Assembly (NCBI GenBank): GCA_016295005.1 | Contig: JAEDMA010000030.1 | Span: 1 to 14,155, forward strand | Source of the DNA: Christensenellaceae bacterium | Lineage (GTDB): Bacteria; Bacillota; Clostridia; Christensenellales; Borkfalkiaceae | Reading direction: 5' to 3' | Length of the DNA stretch: 14,155 nucleotides | Shown here: positions 1 through 5,957 of the stretch, in pieces | Numbering within the stretch: the stretch's first letter is position 1 | Layout of the letters: the number at the start of each line of letters is the position of its first letter | Made by a program: the position numbers and the translations under genes | Notes under the pieces: generated by a model | Seen by the model: the letters and a program-made list of their open reading frames with translations, nothing else | Databases searched by the model: none | Told to the model about the DNA's origin: nothing

Positions 1-672
1 GGTTTTATCGTCTTTATTTGTTTCTACCGGCCAATTAAGTAATGTATTATCAAGTTCGTCGGCGAAGGCTTCACTTTCCTCTCTCATTTCATTTTCCACT
101 TGTGAAAGGAACTGAAATCCGTTTTCTTTGTCTATATCTTCGGAAAAACCATCGGTAGCGATCACCATAGAGTCAACATCGTTAACGTTAAACTCTTTTA
201 CCCAATATTTATCTTTTAAATTTATAGATAAAATACTGTCTGTTTGGTTTGAAAATTCACTTGTTGCTACACAACTTTCAAGTCCGTTTTGATTCTTTAA
301 AGCAATCCAACCATCACCTATACCGCCAATCATGATTTTAGATGCTTTAACATAAATGAATTTAATGGTTGTGTCGTATTGATTTATATTCCCTTGAAGT
401 CCGTTTTTCCATAGACTTAATAACCGTTCCGCAAAATTTTCCAGATTATTTTCCTCAAGAATATCTGCCGTAATTTTCACTGCTTTTTCAGAACCTTCTT
501 TGGAATAAGCCGCCGAGCCTAACCCGTCGGCAACGGCAATAATCAACCCATTTTCTACTTGCCTTATTTCCACACTATCCTGGTTTTCTATTTTTCCCTT
601 TCCCATAACAGTGCAACCGATTACGTCCGCAATGCAATCCTTTAAGACAATTTTATCTTGAGCTATAATCAT
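1..672 (-). CDS. PP2C-family serine/threonine phosphatase of a TerY-P triad (3' end off window)
   Basis: Predicted metal-dependent phosphoprotein phosphatase of the PP2C/PPM family, probably reversing phosphorylation by the kinase encoded just upstream. The frame is open for 224 residues from ATG at 672 to the window edge. Visible PP2C motifs are ENQDSV (Asp32), VADGLGSAA (Asp49-Gly50), GGIGDGW (Asp120), IATDGFSE (Asp174-Gly175) and a terminal DDKT (Asp221/222) that matches the last metal-binding motif. Little of the catalytic domain can therefore be missing; any extra C-terminal domain would lie outside the window. The junction with the kinase is TAATATG (one base between stop and start), with GTGAGGG as ribosome binding site, suggesting translational coupling. 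No signal peptide or membrane segment is seen, so it is probably cytosolic. Family assignment is firm; the substrate is inferred from context. Confidence 0.92.
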   Translation of the reverse strand, partial: MIIAQDKIVLKDCIADVIGCTVMGKGKIENQDSVEIRQVENGLIIAVADGLGSAAYSKEGSEKAVKITADILEENNLENFAERLLSLWKNGLQGNINQYDTTIKFIYVKASKIMIGGIGDGWIALKNQNGLESCVATSEFSNQTDSILSINLKDKYWVKEFNVNDVDSMVIATDGFSEDIDKENGFQFLSQVENEMREESEAFADELDNTLLNWPVETNKDDKT

Positions 673-673
673 A

Positions 674-2194
674 TTAAGCCCTCACAAATTTACAGAATAT
701 TTGAAGGTATCCCTTTCCAAACTTCTTTGTGTCAAATATAATTCCGTATCTATCTAACGGAAACTCTTTCCCGTTATTCAACGGAATCATAGTTCTAGTG
801 TTTTTTTCAATCAAAAACGGGGATTCAAAAGCATTGTTTAAAATTTCGACCTTAATAGAGGTTCCTGAGCTAGATAAAGTTACACGTGCATATTTTACGC
901 TTCTTTCGGTATTCCTTTCAAAATGCCTCAAATACAAGTATTTTGCTTTATCTTCTCCCGGCTCAAGAATAATTTTACCAATTTCCAAATGATTAGGAGG
1001 TAACTGTGTGCTATTAGTTACCCTCAGATTATCCATTGAAATATCATATTGCGGGTAATTACCTATATTGTTAATTGCGTCGCTCCTAGTCATATTCCTA
1101 AACACGTTATAGATAACAATAGAAGCTTTCGTTTCAATCGGCGCACCACAATTTATACAATCATTGTCCCCGTCGTATGAATACAACCGCGAGAACCCGC
1201 ACTGGTCACAGACAACTATGGAATCAAAAGCTTTTTGGAATTCTTCTAAAAAATCTTCCGCGGTGGGCCGTAACGCCGGATTCTCTTTTCCGTCCACAAA
1301 AGTTCTATAGAATAAATCTCTAATCCCTTTTGTTGTTATTTGCTCAAACTTCGTAGTTAAACCATATGTAGAAGTGTTGCTTGTTCCTTCTTTAAAAATA
1401 TAATCTGTTTTGATTTCAAGAGCCCGTTCTTCATCTTCTGGTGTTCCCTCTTCAATTTCATCCCCTATAAATGGATGCTGAAGAGTTAAAATTTGAAACG
1501 CAATAATCGCAGCAGAAAAGATATCACTTTCAGCTGTTAACCTACCACAATTCGACAGGATTTTTGGATCTATATTATTTGCCTTAGCAAGATTAATGTC
1601 AGGTTGCCTATAGACTTCTGGCGCCATATAACCAGGCGTCCCCAATACCCCGTGATACAAATCCGTTCTCCTTCTGGTATTATCGGTGTCAATAAATACA
1701 ATTTGATTCTGCGTTCTATGAACCATTATATTGTTAGGGGATAAGTCTGTAAAAATCAATCCTGCAAGATGTATTTTTCGCAACGCATCAAACAAATTTA
1801 CAATAATTTGATATCTCTTCTTAAAGGTAAAATCTTTTTTATACCATTCGTCAAACATACCCTCTTCAGTAGGTGGTGTGATATATTTTTTCAAATTATC
1901 ATGTTCTGACGCATTAAGCATTACATAACCTAAATAATCGTCCAAAAGAGCCTTGGGAACAGTCAAGCATTGCTTTATATCTTTGTTCCTTGAACCAAGC
2001 TCCTTTAACCATTTAAGATGCTCATACACTTCATTTCTTTGCATCCTAGTCATATTACGATCATTAATTATTTTTATTACGTGACCAGGCGCTTCTACCA
2101 CGGTAAAAATATTTCCTTCCAATCCTCCACCAAGCCTAGAGCCAAGGGTATATTCTTTACCATTTATTGAAACTTTTTCACCTTCGTTAAGCAT
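674..2194 (-). CDS. Serine/threonine protein kinase with C-terminal zinc ribbon (TerY-P triad kinase)
   Basis: Eukaryotic-like protein kinase of 506 residues. The glycine loop is LGGGLEGNIF (21-30), the ATP-binding lysine is Lys41 in VIKI, and the catalytic loop is FTDLSPNNI with Asp150 and Asn155. The metal-binding motif is FIDTD (Asp169) in place of a classical DFG. An APE motif lies at 191-193 and a conserved Asp224 follows in ESDIFS. The residue before the catalytic Asp is Thr, so this is a non-RD kinase. After the kinase domain a zinc ribbon has Cys329-x2-Cys332 and Cys346-x2-Cys349. About 150 residues follow that look beta-rich; an FHA-like fold is possible but unproven. No membrane helix or PASTA repeats are seen, so it is probably a soluble kinase, unlike PrkC. 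The start ATG overlaps the stop of the vWA gene (TAATG), and the phosphatase follows after one base. The kinase call is firm; the targets are unknown. Confidence 0.93.
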   Translation of the reverse strand: MLNEGEKVSINGKEYTLGSRLGGGLEGNIFTVVEAPGHVIKIINDRNMTRMQRNEVYEHLKWLKELGSRNKDIKQCLTVPKALLDDYLGYVMLNASEHDNLKKYITPPTEEGMFDEWYKKDFTFKKRYQIIVNLFDALRKIHLAGLIFTDLSPNNIMVHRTQNQIVFIDTDNTRRRTDLYHGVLGTPGYMAPEVYRQPDINLAKANNIDPKILSNCGRLTAESDIFSAAIIAFQILTLQHPFIGDEIEEGTPEDEERALEIKTDYIFKEGTSNTSTYGLTTKFEQITTKGIRDLFYRTFVDGKENPALRPTAEDFLEEFQKAFDSIVVCDQCGFSRLYSYDGDNDCINCGAPIETKASIVIYNVFRNMTRSDAINNIGNYPQYDISMDNLRVTNSTQLPPNHLEIGKIILEPGEDKAKYLYLRHFERNTERSVKYARVTLSSSGTSIKVEILNNAFESPFLIEKNTRTMIPLNNGKEFPLDRYGIIFDTKKFGKGYLQIFCKFVRA

Positions 2195-2889
2195 TAGAAC
2201 AATATTTCATCCTTATCAAACATATATGTATCTTCTAACTGGGCTTGGTTAGGATTAGAACTTACAGAACGAACACTTACAGACATTGTTACCCATTCAA
2301 AAAACTTTGAAATGGTATTATTATCTTTTGCTGAAATGACAGGAATTTCATTGTTATTTATAAATGCCTTTAAAATATTAGTATCCACGTCACCACCAAT
2401 TCCCATCGCAAGCTTTGTTGCTTTAGAACATCTAATACCAGAATGAATCTTCATTAAAGACTCCCACGCCATAATCTCTTCTATGCTCTTGCCCGCTGGA
2501 TTGTAATCTGTTGGATTACCATCACTAATTAAAACAATCGTAGGCGTGTAGGCTCTTGAAGAAACAACGTTTTTATCTTCTATCATCTCTGCCACTTTTT
2601 CAAATGCCATGCCCATCGGGGTATTACCATTAGCCGTTAAAGTATATACGTCTGAATCTTTTAATTGAGATAACTCCTTAATCACATTAACTTGACTACC
2701 GCCAAACGTAATTAAACACAACTCAATAATACCCTTAGGGTTTTCTATTTTCTTAAAACTGTTAATCATTTCTTTTAATGCAATGTTAACAGTTTCGATC
2801 TTTTCCCCTTTCATGCTTCCACTTACATCCAACAAAATGAACACTGGCAACGCTCTACCTTCTTTTTTAATAAAGTTGTTAATTAACAT
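2194..2889 (-). CDS. terY: TerY-type von Willebrand factor A domain protein
   Basis: Single-domain vWA protein of 231 residues, the usual TerY size. The metal-ion-dependent adhesion site is complete: DVSGS (Asp21, Ser23, Ser25), Thr90 in NGNTPMG and Asp123 in LISDGNP. TerY proteins are cytosolic metal-binding scaffolds found with a kinase and a PP2C phosphatase in Ter-associated stress and defence loci; here the two partners follow directly, which supports the subfamily call. A strong GGGAGGG site about nine bases upstream of the ATG lies inside the end of the preceding HTH gene. The spacing there is TAATATG, the same as at the kinase/phosphatase junction. No other ter gene (terB, terC, terD) is visible in this window, though the island continues to the left. 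Its exact role, scaffold or kinase substrate, is inferred. Confidence 0.9.
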   Translation of the reverse strand: MLINNFIKKEGRALPVFILLDVSGSMKGEKIETVNIALKEMINSFKKIENPKGIIELCLITFGGSQVNVIKELSQLKDSDVYTLTANGNTPMGMAFEKVAEMIEDKNVVSSRAYTPTIVLISDGNPTDYNPAGKSIEEIMAWESLMKIHSGIRCSKATKLAMGIGGDVDTNILKAFINNNEIPVISAKDNNTISKFFEWVTMSVSVRSVSSNPNQAQLEDTYMFDKDEILF

Positions 2890-2890
2890 A

Positions 2891-3586
2891 TTACTTACCC
2901 TCCCTTGATGCTATAAGTTGTTTCAATTTTTCAATATCCAATTCCTCTGATTCACTTAACTGACTCTTAATATAATCAACAATTACGGTATCACTTACTT
3001 TAATCGTTTTTGCTGCAATCAATTCTTTATTTTTAATTAAAAGCTGATTATAATATTCCTGCATCACCTCTATTGAATTATCGTTATAGTCAGCAAATAT
3101 TTTGGCCAGTTGAGAATAAACCGCTTTTTCTTTTGCTTCAATTTCTTTTCTACTTAAATCCGCAAAACCATTAGCGTAATTAAAATACATATAGATAGAT
3201 TGAACCAAAGCATTGTCTCTATTATTGATAAACAAGTTAATGAATTCAACTAAGTGTTCATCAACCGTTCCGGTATTAAGAATCTCTTTAATGTTGTTTA
3301 TCAGCTTATTTTCTCTTTTCTCGTGGAGCGCCTTTTCTGCCCCATCTTTTGCATCTGCCAACATTATTCTTTTTACGTAATCATATTTTTGGGCAAACTC
3401 AATAGAGTTCATTTCTTCACTAGAAAATAAATATTCAAATATTTTTTGATAGCCATCGTTAGGGATAGGTTGACCATTTTCATAATATTCGATATATGCA
3501 TCTAACGTAGGTCTTGAAACACCTAAATCCGTTGCAAGTTTTGATATTTTAATATCTAGCGCTTTTAAATTTTTCTTAATTTCCAT
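2891..3586 (-). CDS. HTH DNA-binding protein, probable regulator of the TerY-P operon
   Basis: Protein of 231 residues. Residues about 14-35 (ISKLATDLGVSRPTLDAYIE) form a helix-turn-helix like those of XRE-type regulators. The rest is charged and helical, with no recognised ligand or catalytic motif. An in-frame ATG at 3703 would add 39 residues, but those codons run through the promoter and repeat region and lack a ribosome binding site. The ATG at 3586 has GGAGGT seven bases upstream and is preferred. It is the first gene of the operon and is followed by terY after one base. Nine TTTAC/GTAAA half-sites, including dyads, lie just upstream and overlap the -35 box, so autorepression is the simplest inference. 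Function beyond DNA binding is unknown; the long C-terminal part could sense a partner such as the vWA protein or be phosphorylated by the kinase. Confidence 0.8.
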   Translation of the reverse strand: MEIKKNLKALDIKISKLATDLGVSRPTLDAYIEYYENGQPIPNDGYQKIFEYLFSSEEMNSIEFAQKYDYVKRIMLADAKDGAEKALHEKRENKLINNIKEILNTGTVDEHLVEFINLFINNRDNALVQSIYMYFNYANGFADLSRKEIEAKEKAVYSQLAKIFADYNDNSIEVMQEYYNQLLIKNKELIAAKTIKVSDTVIVDYIKSQLSESEELDIEKLKQLIASREGK

Positions 3587-3609
3587 AGCGCACACCTCCA
3601 TGTACATAA

Positions 3610-3638
3610 AGCATATCACTATTTTACATTTTTGTAAA
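3610..3638 (-). promoter_or_regulatory. Sigma-A-like promoter of the HTH-terY-kinase-phosphatase operon
   Basis: On the minus strand the -35 is TTTACA (3638-3633) and the -10 is TATGCT (3615-3610), separated by exactly 17 bases. Transcription would begin near 3603, giving a leader of about 17 nt that holds the GGAGGT site of the HTH gene. The -35 hexamer is one arm of a perfect dyad, so a bound repressor would directly block polymerase. Confidence 0.65.
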
Positions 3639-3746
3639 GCGTTTTTACGGCATTTTTGTAAATTTGTAAAAATATTTTTATTTTTTGTTTTACAAAATTG
3701 CAATTTTTACTTTGCTAATGTAAAAAAGGATACTTGAATTTACAAA
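3623..3746. promoter_or_regulatory. Cluster of TTTAC/GTAAA half-sites, probable operator array
   Basis: Nine copies of TTTAC or its complement GTAAA start at 3623, 3634, 3644, 3658, 3666, 3689, 3706, 3720 and 3739. Three pairs form dyads: TTTACA-N4-TGTAAA at 3623-3638, and TTTAC-N9-GTAAA at both 3644-3662 and 3706-3724. The longer octamer TTTGTAAA/TTTACAAA occurs five times here and once more at 3893-3900. The tract is AT-rich, but this density and the equal spacing of two dyads exceed what composition alone would suggest. The adjacent HTH protein is the likely ligand. Confidence 0.6.
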
Positions 3747-3762
3747 ACTCAAGTCTCCTTTT
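3722..3762 (-). terminator. Hairpin with T-run, possible terminator or attenuator
   Basis: Arms 3724-3737 and 3749-3762 pair at 13 of 14 positions around an 11-nt loop. On the minus strand the stem is followed by TTTTTT (3727-3722), the shape of an intrinsic terminator, though the stem is only moderately GC-rich. It stands between a possible extended -10 promoter (3793-3801) and the main operon promoter. One TTTACAAA octamer lies in its loop. It may be a second terminator for the upstream gene, an attenuator, or part of the operator. Confidence 0.45.
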
Positions 3763-3792
3763 CATATAATTATTAGCTTTTTTACTATTCTT

Positions 3793-3801
3793 ATTATATC
3801 A
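3793..3801 (-). promoter_or_regulatory. Possible extended -10 promoter element
   Basis: The minus strand reads TGATATAAT, a perfect TATAAT with an upstream TG. No convincing -35 hexamer is found at 16-18 bases, so it would depend on the extended -10. Transcription would run into the 3722-3762 hairpin and give an RNA of roughly 65 nt, or read on into the HTH gene. Confidence 0.3.
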
Positions 3802-3847
3802 TAGCAACTATGACGCCTTTTAGCATACATCATATAAAATTTCAAAG

Positions 3848-3895
3848 AAAAAAGCAAAGGTCAAACGTCCACGTTTTGGGACATCTGACCTCTTT
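3848..3895 (-). terminator. Intrinsic terminator of the 413-residue gene
   Basis: On the minus strand the arm 3895-3879 pairs with 3870-3854 over about 15 bp, including three G-U pairs, around an 8-nt loop. It is followed directly by TTTTTT (3853-3848). It starts 27 bases after the stop codon at 3922 and separates that gene from the TerY-P operon. Confidence 0.75.
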
Positions 3896-3921
3896 GTAAA
3901 AATTTATTCTATTTAAAACTC

Positions 3922-5163
3922 TTAATTTTCTTGTTTCGACGGCAAATAATAATACTTCCCACCTTTTGCTATTATTTCAACGTCATCTTCAAAAAGATTA
4001 TCCAGTGAATATACAATTTCTCCAACGTCTGCAGTTTGACCTTTTATCATACCGACCGTTTGCGTTCCCACTGCTTGATAGTTCCAAGCATCGTTTATCC
4101 AACTAATTGGTTTCTCTAACCAACTGAGAATACCTGTGTGTTTTCTACGAGACTCGTTGATATCAATTTTAAGAATCTCACACTGATTTTTATGCCAGTC
4201 AACTAAATGCGCATGTAATGTTTTAATTTTGTCGGTATGTAACGAGAATGAACCAAAACAATGCTCTTTTGATTTGATTCCAAGATGAAGCGCAAAATCT
4301 AAAACATTTATCTGATAAAGTAGTTTTACCAATACCATTTGATACTGATTCCACTTGTCTATTTCTTTAACCTTTGACTCGTAATCTCTATAACTAGAAC
4401 AATTTTTACTAGTTAACGCCTCAATTGTAGTTTCTGCTTGATTAAGCAATCTTTGACAGTCTTTTCTCAAATTTTGAATATTGTCTAGTTCACGAGTTTG
4501 CAATTCTTCGTTCTCAACGCTCGATATTTGAAATTTTGAAATATTATAAACCGACTCCATCAAAGATGCCACTTCACTTTTATATTGCACGTCTAAAAAC
4601 TCTATCACTTTTGAGAGGCGGTCGCCAATCAACGATAACTGTGAGCCCACTTGACTCATATAGTATTGCCCAACAACCATGGAAGCGACACTCATAACGG
4701 CCGCACCTGCATTTGCAACAACTGCGCCTTTATCTACGCCTTTCGTAACTTCTATCAAATTAGCGTTTTCTTTTATCCCGTTTGCGCCAATTGTCATCGC
4801 CCTTTTTGCGCCTGCCATAGTACGCGAATCGGCTAATTTCCCACCATTTTTTAAGACAACCTTATAAAGCTTGTCCCCTTGCGCTTCTCGAACGGTTTTG
4901 ATAATATTCCCAACTGAAATACCAGCAGTATTTAAAGAAGGAACTAACCCGTCTATTTTAGCCAATACGTGAGAATCTGAAATCTCTATCAAGCTCTTAT
5001 CACCTAAAGAATACGTAGATGGTAGTTGTTCCATTAAAACGACCATTTCATCGTCAACGGACGGCACAATGTTGAGTCCAGTTTCTATTTTATCCGATTC
5101 ACTCTCTACAATATCAGCAACTTCTTGCTTCTTCTTTCTTTTAAATATATCTAATAATCCCAT
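3922..5163 (-). CDS. Protein of unknown function with central small-residue hydrophobic segment
   Basis: I do not recognise a family for this 413-residue protein. The N-terminus (MGLLDIFKRKKK) has a short amphipathic start and a basic cluster but no signal peptide. Residues about 40-140 look like a mixed alpha/beta domain. Residues 147-169 form a hydrophobic stretch rich in Ala, Val, Gly and Met (AVVANAGAAVMSVASMVVG), which could insert in a membrane or pack as a helical hairpin. Residues about 171-260 are helical and charged, possibly coiled-coil. The C-terminal quarter contains LSWLEKPISWINDAW and ends in a polar tail. The ATG at 5163 is preceded by an AAGGAAGAG-like site. It follows the IstA-like gene by 36 bp, suggesting co-transcription, and ends in its own terminator. 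Codon use is AT-rich like the TerY-P genes. A membrane-active effector or a stress protein is conceivable but purely inferential. Confidence 0.8.
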   Translation of the reverse strand: MGLLDIFKRKKKQEVADIVESESDKIETGLNIVPSVDDEMVVLMEQLPSTYSLGDKSLIEISDSHVLAKIDGLVPSLNTAGISVGNIIKTVREAQGDKLYKVVLKNGGKLADSRTMAGAKRAMTIGANGIKENANLIEVTKGVDKGAVVANAGAAVMSVASMVVGQYYMSQVGSQLSLIGDRLSKVIEFLDVQYKSEVASLMESVYNISKFQISSVENEELQTRELDNIQNLRKDCQRLLNQAETTIEALTSKNCSSYRDYESKVKEIDKWNQYQMVLVKLLYQINVLDFALHLGIKSKEHCFGSFSLHTDKIKTLHAHLVDWHKNQCEILKIDINESRRKHTGILSWLEKPISWINDAWNYQAVGTQTVGMIKGQTADVGEIVYSLDNLFEDDVEIIAKGGKYYYLPSKQEN

Positions 5164-5199
5164 ATTTCTCTTCCTTATAAAGTATTAAATAATAAACCT

Positions 5200-5736
5200 C
5201 TATATCTTCTGCGGGTCTAAGCGCATTTTTTTGCACCATAAATGGAATTTCTCTTTCGCGGCACGCTTAACGCCCTCGCCAAGTCTCGAGGGAATACAAA
5301 CGTAATCGGAAATTAACGCGCTCACTTTTTTCATCGTTTCCGTATATTGAAACTCAAATCGAAAAGAACCCGTGTCGTACCGCTTAAACAACTTGAAAAA
5401 TTGCGATTTTCCGTAAGGTTTTTTGCCTGCGGCTAACGTTCTTTTATAATATCTACGCCACATTACGAAAACCGTAAGCCCTCTCTTCTTTTTATCTTTT
5501 TCGAGCGCAATAAAATCGGGCTCTTCGTAGCCGGTTCTATGCACGCGCTTGGGATAAAGCCTTTCAAGCAATTGAATATCCGACAGTAATTCAAAGGCAG
5601 GCTCGTCAATACCACATTCTTTCGCTCTTTTAATCGTTTTCAAAACGGTTGTACGCGAACATTCGCAAAGCTTAGCGATTTGCGTCGTCGTGTTTCCCGC
5701 ATAATGATACTGTAAAATAGCTCTGTAATTGGTCAT
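5200..5736 (-). CDS. Orphan IstA-like N-terminal HTH protein (truncated or domesticated IS21-family transposase)
   Basis: Residues 1 to about 120 resemble the N-terminus of IS21-family transposase IstA: YRAILQYHYAG, a helix-turn-helix at about 17-37 (TTQIAKLCECSRTTVLKTIK), then LLERLYP, RTGYEEPDF and YGKSQFFKLF. IstA is normally about 400-500 residues with a DDE integrase core after this point; here only about 60 unrelated residues follow, and no catalytic DDE region or istB is present. It is thus a remnant or a domesticated DNA-binding protein. The frame is intact, begins at an ATG behind a plausible promoter, and has host-like, GC-richer codons than the genes to its left. These points argue mildly for a maintained gene. 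The ribosome binding site (AAAAAGG) is modest. A 36-bp gap leads to the 413-residue gene. Confidence 0.7.
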   Translation of the reverse strand: MTNYRAILQYHYAGNTTTQIAKLCECSRTTVLKTIKRAKECGIDEPAFELLSDIQLLERLYPKRVHRTGYEEPDFIALEKDKKKRGLTVFVMWRRYYKRTLAAGKKPYGKSQFFKLFKRYDTGSFRFEFQYTETMKKVSALISDYVCIPSRLGEGVKRAAKEKFHLWCKKMRLDPQKI

Positions 5737-5782
5737 TTTTGCCTTTTTCTACCCTTTTTGGCTTGAAATCTTATTTATGTAT

Positions 5783-5811
5783 ATTGTACCACACAAAAAA
5801 ACAAAAGTAAA
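5783..5811 (-). promoter_or_regulatory. Sigma-A-like promoter upstream of the IstA-like gene
   Basis: On the minus strand the -35 is TTTACT (5811-5806) and the -10 is TACAAT (5788-5783), with a 17-base spacer containing a T7 run. It lies about 47 bases upstream of the ATG at 5736 and could also drive the 413-residue gene. Confidence 0.5.
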
Positions 5812-5836
5812 GTGTTCAACTTAAGTGGAATAAAAG

Positions 5837-5876
5837 TTTTTTTGGGCGTTTTTCGGCTTATTTTTTGCCCAAAAAA
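5837..5876. repeat. Inverted repeat downstream of ppdK
   Basis: TTTTTTGGGC at 5838-5847 is repeated in inverted form as GCCCAAAAAA at 5867-5876, a perfect 10-bp stem with a 19-nt loop. The runs are T before and A after the GC core on both strands, the reverse of an intrinsic terminator. It sits at the border between core and accessory DNA and might be a remnant end of a mobile element or an RNA-stabilising stem. Confidence 0.45.
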
Positions 5877-5877
5877 C

Positions 5878-5914
5878 GTAAAAATTGAGCCTGCATCTTC
5901 TCGATACAGGCTCA
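5878..5914 (-). terminator. Intrinsic terminator of ppdK
   Basis: On the minus strand 5914-5903 pairs with 5897-5886 over 12 bp (one G-U pair) around a GAGAA loop, followed by ATTTTTACG. It starts 43 bases after the ppdK stop codon and ends the core-genome transcript before the accessory region. Confidence 0.85.
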
Positions 5915-5957
5915 TAAACACAATATATGGTGTTTTTACTAAATTTTAATCCAAGAT

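Noticed and set aside
3587..3703. N-terminal extension of the HTH protein by 39 residues from ATG 3703
   Set aside because: The extension is Cys/Lys/Asn-rich translation of the promoter and operator tract, without a ribosome binding site, whereas ATG 3586 has a GGAGGT at ideal spacing.
3600..3760. CRISPR array suggested by repeated TTTGTAAA octamers
   Set aside because: Repeats are only 5-8 bp, occur in both orientations with irregular spacing, and no cas genes are present; an operator cluster fits better.
4651..4867. Small plus-strand open frames opposite the 413-residue gene
   Set aside because: No ribosome binding site or recognisable pattern; they mirror the small-residue hydrophobic segment of the gene on the other strand.
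5837..5876. Second intrinsic terminator for ppdK
   Set aside because: The stem is followed by A residues, not T, on either strand; the true terminator with a T-run lies at 5878-5914.
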